Assembly: GCF_023715465.1 (NCBI RefSeq) | Contig: NZ_JAMBOE010000012.1 | Location: forward strand, 1-64,000 | Origin: Paenibacillus macerans | GTDB lineage: Bacteria > Bacillota > Bacilli > Paenibacillales > Paenibacillaceae | Direction: 5' to 3' | DNA: 64,000 nt | Shown: in pieces, positions 43,738-52,012 of the stretch | Position numbering within the stretch: position 1 is the stretch's first letter | Layout of the letters: every line of letters starts with the position of its first letter | Translations under genes and position numbers: made by a program | The notes under the pieces: generated by a model | The model's input: only the letters and a program-made list of their open reading frames with translations | Databases searched by the model: none | Told to the model about the DNA's origin: nothing

Positions 43738-43742
43738 TGTTA

Positions 43743-43890
43743 AAAAAAGGGGGGGAGTAACGTTGTTTTTCTCATCGTAAAAAAAATGAACTGTATCGGG
43801 GGGATATTTCGTATAACATCTCATATACCCATTGCTGTACAAGTCAATATTATCTGCGTGCGGCATTGTCGGTTGACAAAACTTGCTTTG
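43743..43890 (+). ncRNA. Candidate yybP-ykoY (manganese) riboswitch
   Basis: The leader before the TerC gene begins AAAAGGGGGGGAGTAACG and ends CTGCGTGCGGC, then GTCGGTTGACAAAACTT. These resemble the conserved 5' GGGGAGUA and 3' GCGGC/GACAAGACUUU pieces of the yybP-ykoY aptamer, which is well known to precede TerC/YkoY genes. The match is by eye and the P1 pairing is weak. Confidence 0.45.
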
Positions 43891-43909
43891 CAAAGGAGAG
43901 ATGGAGCAA

Positions 43910-44674
43910 ATGTGGTTGGAGTATGCCTGGGCACTACTCATTCTTATCGGTTTGGAAGGATTGTTATCGGCCGACAATGCGCTCGTTCTTGCGGTTATCG
44001 CGAAACATTTGCCGGACGAACAGAAGAAACGAGCGATTAACTATGGAATCATGATGGCCTTTGTCTTTCGTTTTGCCGCGTTATTTGCGATTTCCTTTAT
44101 TGCTAACGTCTGGCAGGTGCAGGCGATTGGCGCGGCTTATCTCCTATACTTGGGCTTAAAGCACATCATCCAAGCACGATTCGGCAAGAAGAATGAGGAT
44201 GTGCACAAGGACACGAAACAGGAGGCGGCAGGGAAAAGCTTTTGGCCTACAGTAGGAAAAATTGCGTTGGCAGACCTTGCTTTTGCGATCGATTCCATCC
44301 TGGCTGCGGTGGCGCTTGCGCTAGGGCTGCCTGACTCGCCGCTTGGCGATTTCGGGGGGATGGACGCGGGGCAATTTATAGTCGTATTACTCGGCGGAAT
44401 TGCGGGCCTGGTCTTAATTAAATTTGCAGCTACTTGGTTTGTAAAACTGCTAGCTCAACGCCCGGCGCTTGAGACGACGGCTTATGCGATCGTTGCATGG
44501 GTTGGAGTAAAGCTTGCCGTCATCACCCTTGCCCATGAGGATATTGGAGTTTTGGATCCTCATTTTCCCCATAGCACGGGTTGGACGATTGTCTTCTACG
44601 CTGTCTTGGTGGCGATCGCCCTAATTGGGTGGTTTGCGCCCAGCAACAAACCGTCTAAGGCAGGTAATGCCTAA
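43910..44674 (+). CDS. TerC family integral membrane protein
   Basis: A membrane protein of about 254 residues with seven to nine helices. The TerC signature is seen twice: LIGLEGLLSADNALVLAVIAKHL at the N-terminus and IALADLAFAIDSILAAVALALGL in the middle, each with the acidic residues thought to bind metal. Relatives (YkoY, Alx, MeeF) export Mn2+ or help metallate exported enzymes. ATG 43910 or 43901 may be the start; the ribosome site AAAGGAG fits 43910 better. A manganese riboswitch-like leader precedes it. Confidence 0.87.
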   Translation: MWLEYAWALLILIGLEGLLSADNALVLAVIAKHLPDEQKKRAINYGIMMAFVFRFAALFAISFIANVWQVQAIGAAYLLYLGLKHIIQARFGKKNEDVHKDTKQEAAGKSFWPTVGKIALADLAFAIDSILAAVALALGLPDSPLGDFGGMDAGQFIVVLLGGIAGLVLIKFAATWFVKLLAQRPALETTAYAIVAWVGVKLAVITLAHEDIGVLDPHFPHSTGWTIVFYAVLVAIALIGWFAPSNKPSKAGNA

Positions 44675-44775
44675 CGGGCATTCGCCGGTCTTCTGTTAGA
44701 GAGAAAACGCCAAACGCCAAACGCCAATCCGATAATGCCCCGCAGTAATAAGGATGTGTTCAGTTTTTAAGAGTT

Positions 44776-44806
44776 GCCGTAGGATTTTAAGTCCTACGGC
44801 TTTTCT
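44776..44806. terminator. Terminator between TerC and lipoprotein genes
   Basis: GCCGTAGGA pairs perfectly with TCCTACGGC, followed by TTTTCTC on the plus strand. It serves TerC and may also stop the convergent lipoprotein gene. Confidence 0.8.
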
Positions 44807-44865
44807 CATGTCTTAAACCTTACACACAAAGTTGAAATATACATGTAAAGGGCAAATACACGGGC

Positions 44866-45972
44866 TTATTTCGTCCAACACTCAATCACTTTCACGCTGT
44901 TGCCGTCCTTCGCGAAGTGCAGGAACTGCATCACGTCACCAGCAGTCTTCTCGCCGGTCGTTGCGTCCTGATTGGTGATTCTGTAATGAATGGCCGCCCA
45001 ATCTCCGCTGATTAGCATATTATCAAAGCGAATACGCTTTACATCAGTGGATTCAGCAGTGTTCTTTACGGAAGCCTTGTATTCCGCGAGGGTCATGGTT
45101 TCATCACTCGTATGGTACTTCAGGTTGCTGTCATAATAGGTATCTGCCCATCCCGTCCAAGCATCGAAGCCCTGATTCCAGTTTTCAAAATCGTTCAATA
45201 TGGCGTTCTGAATTTTCTTGGCCATATCGGTATCAATCGGCGTGGGGGAGGTAACGGGGTACTTGGCTTCAAGATCCGTTGTATCAGGGATCGTCGCATT
45301 GACGACGGCATCCAATGCAGCCTGCTGTGCCGCTTTCGCATCGTCGGTCTGGAAACTTGTCAAACCGTCAAAATCTGCGCCCTTTGTTCCGGCCCAGCCT
45401 TCCACAACCCGAGTGCCCAGTTCATCTCCATAGTCCTTGAAGTGGACAAACTCCATCACGCTTCCGTCGGAAGATTTTTTGGTCTGCCGGTTGGTCGTTG
45501 TAATGTCATATCGAATTGCAGCCCAGTCACCGGAGATGATCATATTATTGAAGTTGCCCATCTGAATATCGTTGGACTGCAGCGTTGCATTCATGGAATC
45601 CTGATATTCCTTCAAGGTGAGCTTCACACCGTGTACGTTATAGAGGGAATCCTCAGTATACAGAATATCGCCCCAGGTTTCCCAGGCATCATAGCCTCTG
45701 TTCCAGTTTTCAAACCCGTTCAGCAGTCTATTCTGAATGTTCTTCCCCATTTCCGTGTCGATGGGGGTGGGATTGATGATTGGGAAAATAGCCGCAAGTT
45801 CTTCCGTGTTATCGTAGGAATCAGAAATACTGACTACGGGTTCAACCGAGCTGGAATTTGCTGTATCTTCAGCAAGGCCTGAATCCGTAGTGGCTCCACA
45901 CCCCGCAGCAATCATCCCGATGGCCAAGGCTGTCATGCTCGCCATCAACATCTTTTTCATATTCTTTTTCAT
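44866..45972 (-). CDS. Lipoprotein with two NTF2/SnoaL-like repeats
   Basis: A 368-residue lipoprotein (signal ending MIAAGC, lipobox near residue 25). The mature protein has two related domains of about 130 residues, starting INPTPIDTEMGKNIQNRLLN and TSPTPIDTDMAKKIQNAILN. Each contains an NTF2/SnoaL-like pattern: FENWNRGYDAWETWGDILY, MIISGDWAAIRYDIT and MEFVHFKD in the first, and FENWNQGFDAWTGWADTYY, MLISGDWAAIHYRIT and MQFLHFAKDG in the second. I know no function. It lies downstream of the two-component genes at 46142-47858 on the same strand, with a terminator between, so it may be their target or ligand binder. Confidence 0.75.
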   Translation of the reverse strand: MKKNMKKMLMASMTALAIGMIAAGCGATTDSGLAEDTANSSSVEPVVSISDSYDNTEELAAIFPIINPTPIDTEMGKNIQNRLLNGFENWNRGYDAWETWGDILYTEDSLYNVHGVKLTLKEYQDSMNATLQSNDIQMGNFNNMIISGDWAAIRYDITTTNRQTKKSSDGSVMEFVHFKDYGDELGTRVVEGWAGTKGADFDGLTSFQTDDAKAAQQAALDAVVNATIPDTTDLEAKYPVTSPTPIDTDMAKKIQNAILNDFENWNQGFDAWTGWADTYYDSNLKYHTSDETMTLAEYKASVKNTAESTDVKRIRFDNMLISGDWAAIHYRITNQDATTGEKTAGDVMQFLHFAKDGNSVKVIECWTK

Positions 45973-46089
45973 GTTCTCAATCTCCTTCTGTGTTATCGTT
46001 GTTAGGATTACTGTGTGTGAGCATATCTTAATGGGCGAAGGTTGAGCGAAAGTAAAAAGAAGTCATAATTAAGTATGAAAGCAAAAAAG

Positions 46090-46123
46090 AAGCGCAAACC
46101 GAACCGAAGTCCGATTTGCGCTT
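46090..46123 (-). terminator. Terminator of the two-component operon
   Basis: On the minus strand AAGCGCAAA and TTTGCGCTT pair around a TCGG-rich loop, followed by CTTTTTTGC. Confidence 0.8.
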
Positions 46124-46141
46124 TCTATTGTATTTCATTAC

Positions 46142-47176
46142 TTAAACGGGTAGCGTGATAATAAAGGTGCTACCCTCTTGAGGTTTACTTTCCACGCAAA
46201 TTTCACCGCCACACAGGGAAATGATGCGGGAAACAATGGAAAGGCCAATGCCGTTGCCCCGCACAGCGGAGGTCGTGTCGTGCTGATAATATTTCTCAAA
46301 GATATGCGCGGTGGTTTCTTTGTCCATGCCGACACCGCTGTCGGAAAATTTAAGCGTAAGCTGATCTGAGGTGCATTTGGCGGAAATTTTGATTTCCCCG
46401 TGTTCAGGGGTGAATTTGATGGCGTTGCTAAGCAGATTGATCCATACCTGTTCCATCAGTTCTGCATTGCCCACATAAGATATATCGTCTACATCCAGCT
46501 CCAGCTCAATCTTCTTCTGTTCGATTTTCGGAAGCAGCAGGATTGCACACCGTTTTATTTGCTCGGATAGATCGTATGCTTCTTTTTCGGTGATGATTTC
46601 GCAGGCTTCGACCTTGGAAAGCAGAAGCGTGTTCTGCGACAGTGTGGACAAACGAAGGGATTCATCGGCAATGACCCGAAGATACTGAATCCGTTCCGGG
46701 CTCTCAATGCCGTCTCCTGTGTCAATAAGGTATTGGGCAAACCCGGAGATTGAAGTAATCGGCGTTTTGAATTCATGGGAAAACTCGTTGACAAAGTTTT
46801 GCATCTCTGCCTTCGTGTTTTTCAGTTCTGCTGTCATGCGATTAAATCCATCATAGATGGGTGCATATTCTTCCGCCTTTCTGCTGTCTAACCGCACCTC
46901 CAGATTGCCGTTGGATACTTCTTTTATTCCAATCAACAGATCACCCATTTTCCGGCGGACGGATCGTAGCGTAAAAAGTGTTCCCAAACTGACAGCAATA
47001 AGCATAAGCGGGATGATAGCCAGCATGGAAAGAGCGTTCTCCCTGTTCATGCCCAGCCAGTATCTAGCGATAAGCCCATAGGCCATCACTGCGCCGACAA
47101 CTACGATTGCGTCTGCAACAAAAACCCACCGGAATTGAACCAGCTTAAAGATTGAATCTTGATTATACCGTTTCAT
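46142..47176 (-). CDS. Sensor histidine kinase
   Basis: A 344-residue kinase with two N-terminal helices (WVFVADAIVVVGAVMAYGLI; ALSMLAIIPLMLIAVSLGTLF) and only a short outside loop, so it probably senses membrane state or an intramembrane partner. A HAMP region follows. The phospho-acceptor is the H of VNEFSHEFKTPITSISGFAQYL; the ATPase has N box WINLLSNAIKF and G boxes FSDSGVGMDK and GNGIGLSIVSRI. The start at 47176 follows GGGAGG and overlaps the end of the response regulator gene by 14 bases. Confidence 0.92.
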   Translation of the reverse strand: MKRYNQDSIFKLVQFRWVFVADAIVVVGAVMAYGLIARYWLGMNRENALSMLAIIPLMLIAVSLGTLFTLRSVRRKMGDLLIGIKEVSNGNLEVRLDSRKAEEYAPIYDGFNRMTAELKNTKAEMQNFVNEFSHEFKTPITSISGFAQYLIDTGDGIESPERIQYLRVIADESLRLSTLSQNTLLLSKVEACEIITEKEAYDLSEQIKRCAILLLPKIEQKKIELELDVDDISYVGNAELMEQVWINLLSNAIKFTPEHGEIKISAKCTSDQLTLKFSDSGVGMDKETTAHIFEKYYQHDTTSAVRGNGIGLSIVSRIISLCGGEICVESKPQEGSTFIITLPV

Positions 47177-47858
47177 GGCCGCCTCCCATCTTATGGATGA
47201 CCGCTTTATATCCAAGTCCCCGAATGGATATCAATTCGAATTCTTTGCACATCGAAAACTTGTTGCGCAGACGGCTGATGTAGGTTTTGATGGTATCGTA
47301 CTCTGTCTCGGAATCGTAACCCCAAATCTCGTCCATCAACTGCTGCTTGGTGAATACGACATTGGGATAGGAGAGAAACTTGTACAGCAGGTCAAATTCC
47401 TTGTTTGTCAGCGGAATGGTTTCTTCGTTATATTGAGCGGAAAAGGTGTTCTGCTCCATGGAGAAGTCGCCGATCACAATACGCTTTTCGTTGGCAATCT
47501 GTGCTCGCCGCAGCAGTGCCTCAATACGCCAAATGAGTTCCTCATAGTCGATGGGCTTTGTCATGTAATCATCCACGCCCGAGGCAAACCCTTCCTTTTT
47601 GTGGGAAAAAGAGTTCATGGCCGTCAGCATGATGACAGGCGTCATATCGTCGGCGTCCCGCAGGGTGCGCACCAGTTCATAACCGTTCATGTTCGGCATT
47701 TGAATATCCACCACGAGCAGATCAATATGTTCGCGATCGAGAACTTCCAACGCTTCTTGGCCATTAGCAGCTTCTTTGATTTTATATAGTGGGCTGAGTT
47801 TCGCTTTCGTCAAAAGACGCACCATCTGGTCATCTTCAACGATAAGAATTGTAACCAT
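47163..47858 (-). CDS. OmpR-type response regulator
   Basis: A 231-residue regulator. The receiver has the acidic pair in LIVEDDQMV, phospho-acceptor in LLVVDIQMPNMNG, and MTKPIDYEEL. The winged-helix output is complete (LTNKEFDLLYKFLSYPNVVFTKQQLMDEIWGYDSETEYDTIKTYISRLRNKF). ATG 47858 follows AAAGGAGGG; the open frame runs further upstream without a site. It is coupled to the kinase gene by overlap. The lipoprotein gene downstream is a candidate target. Confidence 0.93.
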   Translation of the reverse strand: MVTILIVEDDQMVRLLTKAKLSPLYKIKEAANGQEALEVLDREHIDLLVVDIQMPNMNGYELVRTLRDADDMTPVIMLTAMNSFSHKKEGFASGVDDYMTKPIDYEELIWRIEALLRRAQIANEKRIVIGDFSMEQNTFSAQYNEETIPLTNKEFDLLYKFLSYPNVVFTKQQLMDEIWGYDSETEYDTIKTYISRLRNKFSMCKEFELISIRGLGYKAVIHKMGGGHETV

Positions 47859-48039
47859 ACATTCCCTCCTTTCAGAGTTAGTATAAAGTATATCTGCGAA
47901 GGGTTGAACGAAAGTAAATAGAGTAATGGGAAGTATCTCGTTGACAAAATATATCACTGCGAGTAATATTGAAAAATATTTAATGGGTTGTTACAATGAA
48001 AAAATTAAATAGTTAGCAAGCTATGATTGCTATGGATCG

Positions 48040-48222
48040 TACTATAGCAGGAGCAGCTTCTGGAGAGACCGCGGGAATTCCGCGGCGCCGAAGGGTTCAC
48101 AATCTCAGGCAAAAGGACAGAAGAGTACTAAATATCTATTTGTTATTCGAAAATAGTTAATAACAAAACTTATTTATTATTCTTATGACCAGGAGATTGG
48201 AGCGCATCCAGTCTCTTTTTTT
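48040..48222 (+). ncRNA. Glycine riboswitch leader, one aptamer
   Basis: The hallmarks of the gcvT aptamer are present in order: CTTCTGGAGAGACC, the GCGGGAATTCCGC hairpin, GGCGCCGAAGGG, ATCTCAGGCAAAAGGACAG and AAG pairing back to CTTC. Only one aptamer is seen, followed by a hairpin (TTGTTATT/AATAACAA) and a terminator (GAGATTGGA/TCCAGTCTC, then TTTTTTT at 48193-48222). It stands before the CycA-like permease, so it probably tunes glycine uptake. Confidence 0.9.
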
Positions 48223-48287
48223 ATTGGCGTTAATTATTGTTCATCTTTTCACGTGCTTGAATTTAATTGATTAAGGGGGAGCTCGGT

Positions 48288-49637
48288 TTGGCACAACAAG
48301 AATTAAAGAGGGATTTAGAAAATCGGCATGTTCAGCTCATTGCCATTGGCGGCACCATTGGTACCGGATTGTTTTTGGGATCTGGCAAAGCCATTCAACT
48401 GGCGGGTCCATCCATCATCTTTGCTTATTTTATCGTGGGGATCGCCATTTTTTTCGTGATGAGGGCGCTAGGTGAACTCCTGCTGTCCAAAGCGGGTTAT
48501 CAATCTTTTACGGATATTGCCGAAGACTACCTTGGACCGCGGGCCGCTTTTGTAACCGGATGGACCTATTGGTTTTGCTGGATCATGACGGCTATGGCCG
48601 ATGTGATCGCGGTGGGGGTGTATGTTCAATATTGGTTTGATATTCCGCAATGGGTGCCTGAAATCATCTGCTTAATTATTTTATTAGGACTCAATCTGTT
48701 AACTGTAAAAAACTTTGGGGAATTAGAGTTTTGGTTTGCTTTAATTAAGGTAGTGACGATTCTCGCATTAATTGCCATTGGGGTGATCCTGCTGGTCATA
48801 GGATTCAAAACAGATGCAGGAATGGTTACGGTCAAAAATATTTGGGGCCATGGGGGCATATTTCCAAACGGAGTTCCGGGTTTCTTGCTTTCCTTCCAAA
48901 TGGTTGTGTTTGCCTTTGTCGGTGTGGAGTTGGTGGGGGTATCGGCCGCAGAAACATCCAATCCGGAAAAAAATATCCCCTCGGCGATTAATAAAATTCC
49001 GCTTAGAATTCTATTTTTCTACGTTGGCGCGATTATAGCCCTATTGTGCATTAACCCTTGGACGGAACTAAGCCCGTCGGAAAGCCCTTTTGTTAAAACG
49101 TTTAGTTTGGTCGGAATTCCAATTGCCGCGGGAATCATTAACTTTGTTGTATTAACTTCAGCCGCTTCCGCTTGCAACAGCGGGATGTTTTCAACAAGCC
49201 GAATTTTATATAATTTAAGCAAGAATAACCAGGCTTCGTCCCATTTTGCCAAGCTGAATAAAAACCATGTGCCGAGAAACGGGTTGTTAATTTCCACGCT
49301 TGTCCTGTCCTTGGGGGCTCTTTTGAGCAAGCTTATTCCGGAGCAAGCATTTGGCGTCGTGACCACCATTAGCGCCATTTGTTTTATTTGGGTTTGGGGT
49401 GTGGTTCTCGTTTGTCACATCAAGTATAAAAAGACACAGCCAGAGTTACAGGCAAAATCGAAATTTAAAGCACCGTTTACCCCCTTTGTTAATTATGCAG
49501 TTCTGACGTTGTTTGCTATAATTCTTATAATTATGCTGGTTGCCAAAGAAACACGCATGGCCTTATTATTGACACCACTATGGTTTATTCTGCTGTTTGC
49601 ATTGCATTATTCGAATCGAAGAAAAGCGGGTAAATAA
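48288..49637 (+). CDS. cycA: Glycine/D-alanine/D-serine permease, CycA-like
   Basis: A 449-residue APC-superfamily permease with twelve predicted helices. It follows CycA closely in sequence pattern: NRHVQLIAIGGTIGTGLFLGSG, GPSIIFAYFIVG, MRALGELLLS, GPRAAFVTGWTYWFCWIMTAMADVIAVGVY and ELEFWFALIKV. The proton-coupled substrate of CycA is glycine or D-alanine. The glycine riboswitch upstream independently supports glycine. TTG 48288 is chosen because AAGGGGGAG lies six bases before it; a TTG at 48267 has no site. The HprK-like gene follows after 47 bases. Confidence 0.88.
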   Translation: MAQQELKRDLENRHVQLIAIGGTIGTGLFLGSGKAIQLAGPSIIFAYFIVGIAIFFVMRALGELLLSKAGYQSFTDIAEDYLGPRAAFVTGWTYWFCWIMTAMADVIAVGVYVQYWFDIPQWVPEIICLIILLGLNLLTVKNFGELEFWFALIKVVTILALIAIGVILLVIGFKTDAGMVTVKNIWGHGGIFPNGVPGFLLSFQMVVFAFVGVELVGVSAAETSNPEKNIPSAINKIPLRILFFYVGAIIALLCINPWTELSPSESPFVKTFSLVGIPIAAGIINFVVLTSAASACNSGMFSTSRILYNLSKNNQASSHFAKLNKNHVPRNGLLISTLVLSLGALLSKLIPEQAFGVVTTISAICFIWVWGVVLVCHIKYKKTQPELQAKSKFKAPFTPFVNYAVLTLFAIILIIMLVAKETRMALLLTPLWFILLFALHYSNRRKAGK

Positions 49638-49684
49638 TCATAAACAGTGTCATTCCAGAATCATTAATCATTGGGGAGAACAAC

Positions 49685-50599
49685 ATGAAGACGATCACGG
49701 TGCAAAGTCTTGCGGAAACGTTTCATATGGAAGTGCTTGCTGGGGCCGGCCGTATGGACCGTGTGATTACCCGTCCACGGGCGCATAGACCTGGGTTGGA
49801 GTTTGTGGGGTATTTTGATTTTTTTCCGATGGAGCGGGTGCAAGTGCTTGGCCGTAAGGAAGTTAACTATTTATTGACCTTAACCGTAGAAGAACGCAAG
49901 CTGCATATCGGCAACATCGTCAAATATCATCCGCCATGCTTTATTGTGACGTCGGGGCAGCAGGAGATCCCGTATCTGACCTTGTTCTGCGATCAGGAAG
50001 GGATTCCGCTGCTAAGGACCGAGGAGACGACAACGGAGTTTATCGCCAAGCTGGACAGCTATCTGGTCAAGGCACTTGCGCCGGAGATCTCGATCCATGG
50101 GGTATGTGTGAATGTATCGGGCATAGGCGTCCTGCTCCGCGGTAAATCCGGGATCGGCAAAAGCGAAACCGCCCACACGCTCATTAGAAGGGGCCACCGG
50201 TTCGTAGCGGATGATATTGTGGTGTTGAAGAAGCTGGGACCGGCCACTTTGCTTGGAACGCATAATGAAACCACACGCGAATTCCTCGCGCTGCGCAGCA
50301 TCGGCCTGATTAATGTCGTACGCCAATACGGGCGCAGGGCTTTTCAGGACGAGACGCGCATTGTACTCGACATTGAATTAGCGCCATGGAGGGAAGATTC
50401 TCTGAATAATGAGCTGGAACTGGAGCCTCAGTTCACGGAATATCTCGGTGTCAAGATTCCGCATATCGAAGTCCAGCTCCAGCCGGGACGGGATGTGGCC
50501 GGTCTGATCGAGGCGGCGGCCAACAATTGGTACCTCAAGCAGTTCGGCTACAGTGCCGCCGAAGAGTTCATGCAGCGGATCGAGAACAAAATGCAGTAA
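49685..50599 (+). CDS. HPr kinase/phosphorylase-like protein (paralogue)
   Basis: A 304-residue protein with the full HprK layout: an N-terminal domain, H138 in SIHGVCV, a Walker A loop GKSGIGKSE (residues 153-161), VADDIV at 174-179 and a conserved WYLKQFGY end. The second HprK signature, normally E-x-R-G-x-G, reads LALRSIGLINV here, so glutamate and glycine are replaced by alanine and serine. HprK phosphorylates HPr on serine in carbon control. The absence of lgt or trx-type neighbours and the altered motif suggest a second, specialised copy. It may be co-transcribed with cycA. Confidence 0.85.
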   Translation: MKTITVQSLAETFHMEVLAGAGRMDRVITRPRAHRPGLEFVGYFDFFPMERVQVLGRKEVNYLLTLTVEERKLHIGNIVKYHPPCFIVTSGQQEIPYLTLFCDQEGIPLLRTEETTTEFIAKLDSYLVKALAPEISIHGVCVNVSGIGVLLRGKSGIGKSETAHTLIRRGHRFVADDIVVLKKLGPATLLGTHNETTREFLALRSIGLINVVRQYGRRAFQDETRIVLDIELAPWREDSLNNELELEPQFTEYLGVKIPHIEVQLQPGRDVAGLIEAAANNWYLKQFGYSAAEEFMQRIENKMQ

Positions 50600-50603
50600 G
50601 CGC

Positions 50604-50735
50604 GGCTAGGGTTGGGAACACCACCGTTGAACCAAAAAAGAAAATGCCAACATTGGAAGAATTGTTAGCTCAATGCAAACCGGAAAATCGCCACGACAAA
50701 AGGATTTCGGTATAGAAGGGAAGGAATTGTTATAA
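50604..50735 (+). pseudogene. Tail of a MazE/AbrB-like antitoxin gene
   Basis: The frame reads VGNTTVEPKKKMPTLEELLA, then QCKPENRHDK. A one-base shift then gives DFGIEGKELL and a TAA at 50733. This is the C-terminal region typical of AbrB/MazE/SpoVT-type antitoxins (LLAQ-PENRH and DFG-GKE). The N-terminal DNA-binding swapped hairpin and any MazF-type toxin are gone. It sits directly after the HprK-like gene. Confidence 0.75.
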
Positions 50736-50853
50736 ATGAGTGCAGACCGAGGATCTAGTAGAATGATCCGGAAATAATATGACTTATCTGTGGACAGAGG
50801 CCATGGATCCACTTTGTTCTATATTAGTCTTGTGCTCAGTATCGTCCACATAA

Positions 50854-51080
50854 AATAGAGGAACTTTAGGGTCCTATTTTCCGAATTTGAGCCTATTCAT
50901 CACCATAGGGGAACTTTTGGGTCTTATTTTTCGATGAACAGGTCGAAGGGCGGCCTTTAGCCACTAAATCGTGAAAATAGCGCCATAAAATTCCTCTATT
51001 GCACGCAACATGGGGGCTATCGCTGAAATAGTGCCCTTTTTTTTCTCTATGCTGTCACCCGAGATCTCAATAGACTAATT
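50854..51080. repeat. Dispersed repeat family B, full copy
   Basis: Two direct units (50854-50880 and 50904-50930; AGAGGAACTTTAGGGTCCTA and close variant) are followed by two inverted units (50971-51000 and 51021-51050). The right end, TGTCACCCGAGATC, matches 11360-11373. It lies between the antitoxin remnant and the convergent iron-uptake operon. The remaining bases to 51187 show nothing. Confidence 0.85.
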
Positions 51081-51187
51081 TTGCCGTTTTCTCAAGTCTT
51101 CACTTGCTATCATGCTAACGTTATTTCCAGAATCCCCCACCTAGTATGGACTAACTTCAATCCCCAAGCAGGGTCACAATCGGTCTC

Positions 51188-52012
51188 TCACTCCTTTACG
51201 GCCGCCTCTATTTCATTACCATGATACCGCCCCTTGGGTACCACCAACGGGGAGCCCGAAATGGGGTCTTTGATCACCGTGCAATCGAGCCCGAAAATGT
51301 CTTTGACCAATGTGGTTGTAATCACCTGTGATGGCTCACCCGCAGCCACAAGCTTTCCTTGATGAAGCGCAAAAATATGGTCGGCATAACGTGCGGACAG
51401 GTTGATATCGTGAAGAACCATGACAATCGTAGTTCCGTGTTTTCGGTTAAGGTCTGTGAGCAGGTCAAGTATTTCGACTTGATAGGTAATATCTAAAAAA
51501 GTTGTCGGTTCATCAAGAAATAAAATGTCGGTTTGTTGCGCCAGAGCCATGGCAATCCAGACGCGCTGCCGTTGACCGCCTGAAAGCTCGTCAATATTGT
51601 GATTCGCAAACTCCGTTATATCCATAATCCGCATCGCTTCGGCAACGGCCTCATAATCCTTTTTTGTCCATCCGCCGAACAATGATTGGTGCGGGAATCT
51701 TCCCCGTCCAACCAAATCCGCAACAGAAATGCCTTCCGGAACAATAGGGGATTGCGGCAGCAGTCCGACCATGCGCGCCAACTGTTTTGGCGGCATTTTG
51801 CCGATGGGTTTTCCGTCAATGGTAATTTTACCGGACATAGGCTTTATCAGCCTTGCCAGTGTTTTCAGCAGCGTAGACTTTCCGCAGCCATTGGCTCCGA
51901 TAATAACGCTTATTTTATGACTGGGGATAACAAGGTCTACTCCTTGGATAATCGTTTTATGATCATAGCCGGCTACGAGCTGTTCAGCTTGAAAAAGATG
52001 TGTCGGTTTCAT
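51188..52012 (-). CDS. Iron-siderophore ABC transporter ATPase
   Basis: A 274-residue ATPase of the FecE/FhuC/YusV type. Walker A is GANGCGKSTLLK (about residues 38-49), the signature is LSGGQRQRVWIAMALA, Walker B is DILFLDEPTTFLD and the switch histidine is in VMVLHDINLS. It powers the two FecCD permeases encoded upstream. Its start overlaps the stop of the preceding permease by one base. It is the last gene of the Fur-boxed operon. Confidence 0.93.
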   Translation of the reverse strand: MKPTHLFQAEQLVAGYDHKTIIQGVDLVIPSHKISVIIGANGCGKSTLLKTLARLIKPMSGKITIDGKPIGKMPPKQLARMVGLLPQSPIVPEGISVADLVGRGRFPHQSLFGGWTKKDYEAVAEAMRIMDITEFANHNIDELSGGQRQRVWIAMALAQQTDILFLDEPTTFLDITYQVEILDLLTDLNRKHGTTIVMVLHDINLSARYADHIFALHQGKLVAAGEPSQVITTTLVKDIFGLDCTVIKDPISGSPLVVPKGRYHGNEIEAAVKE

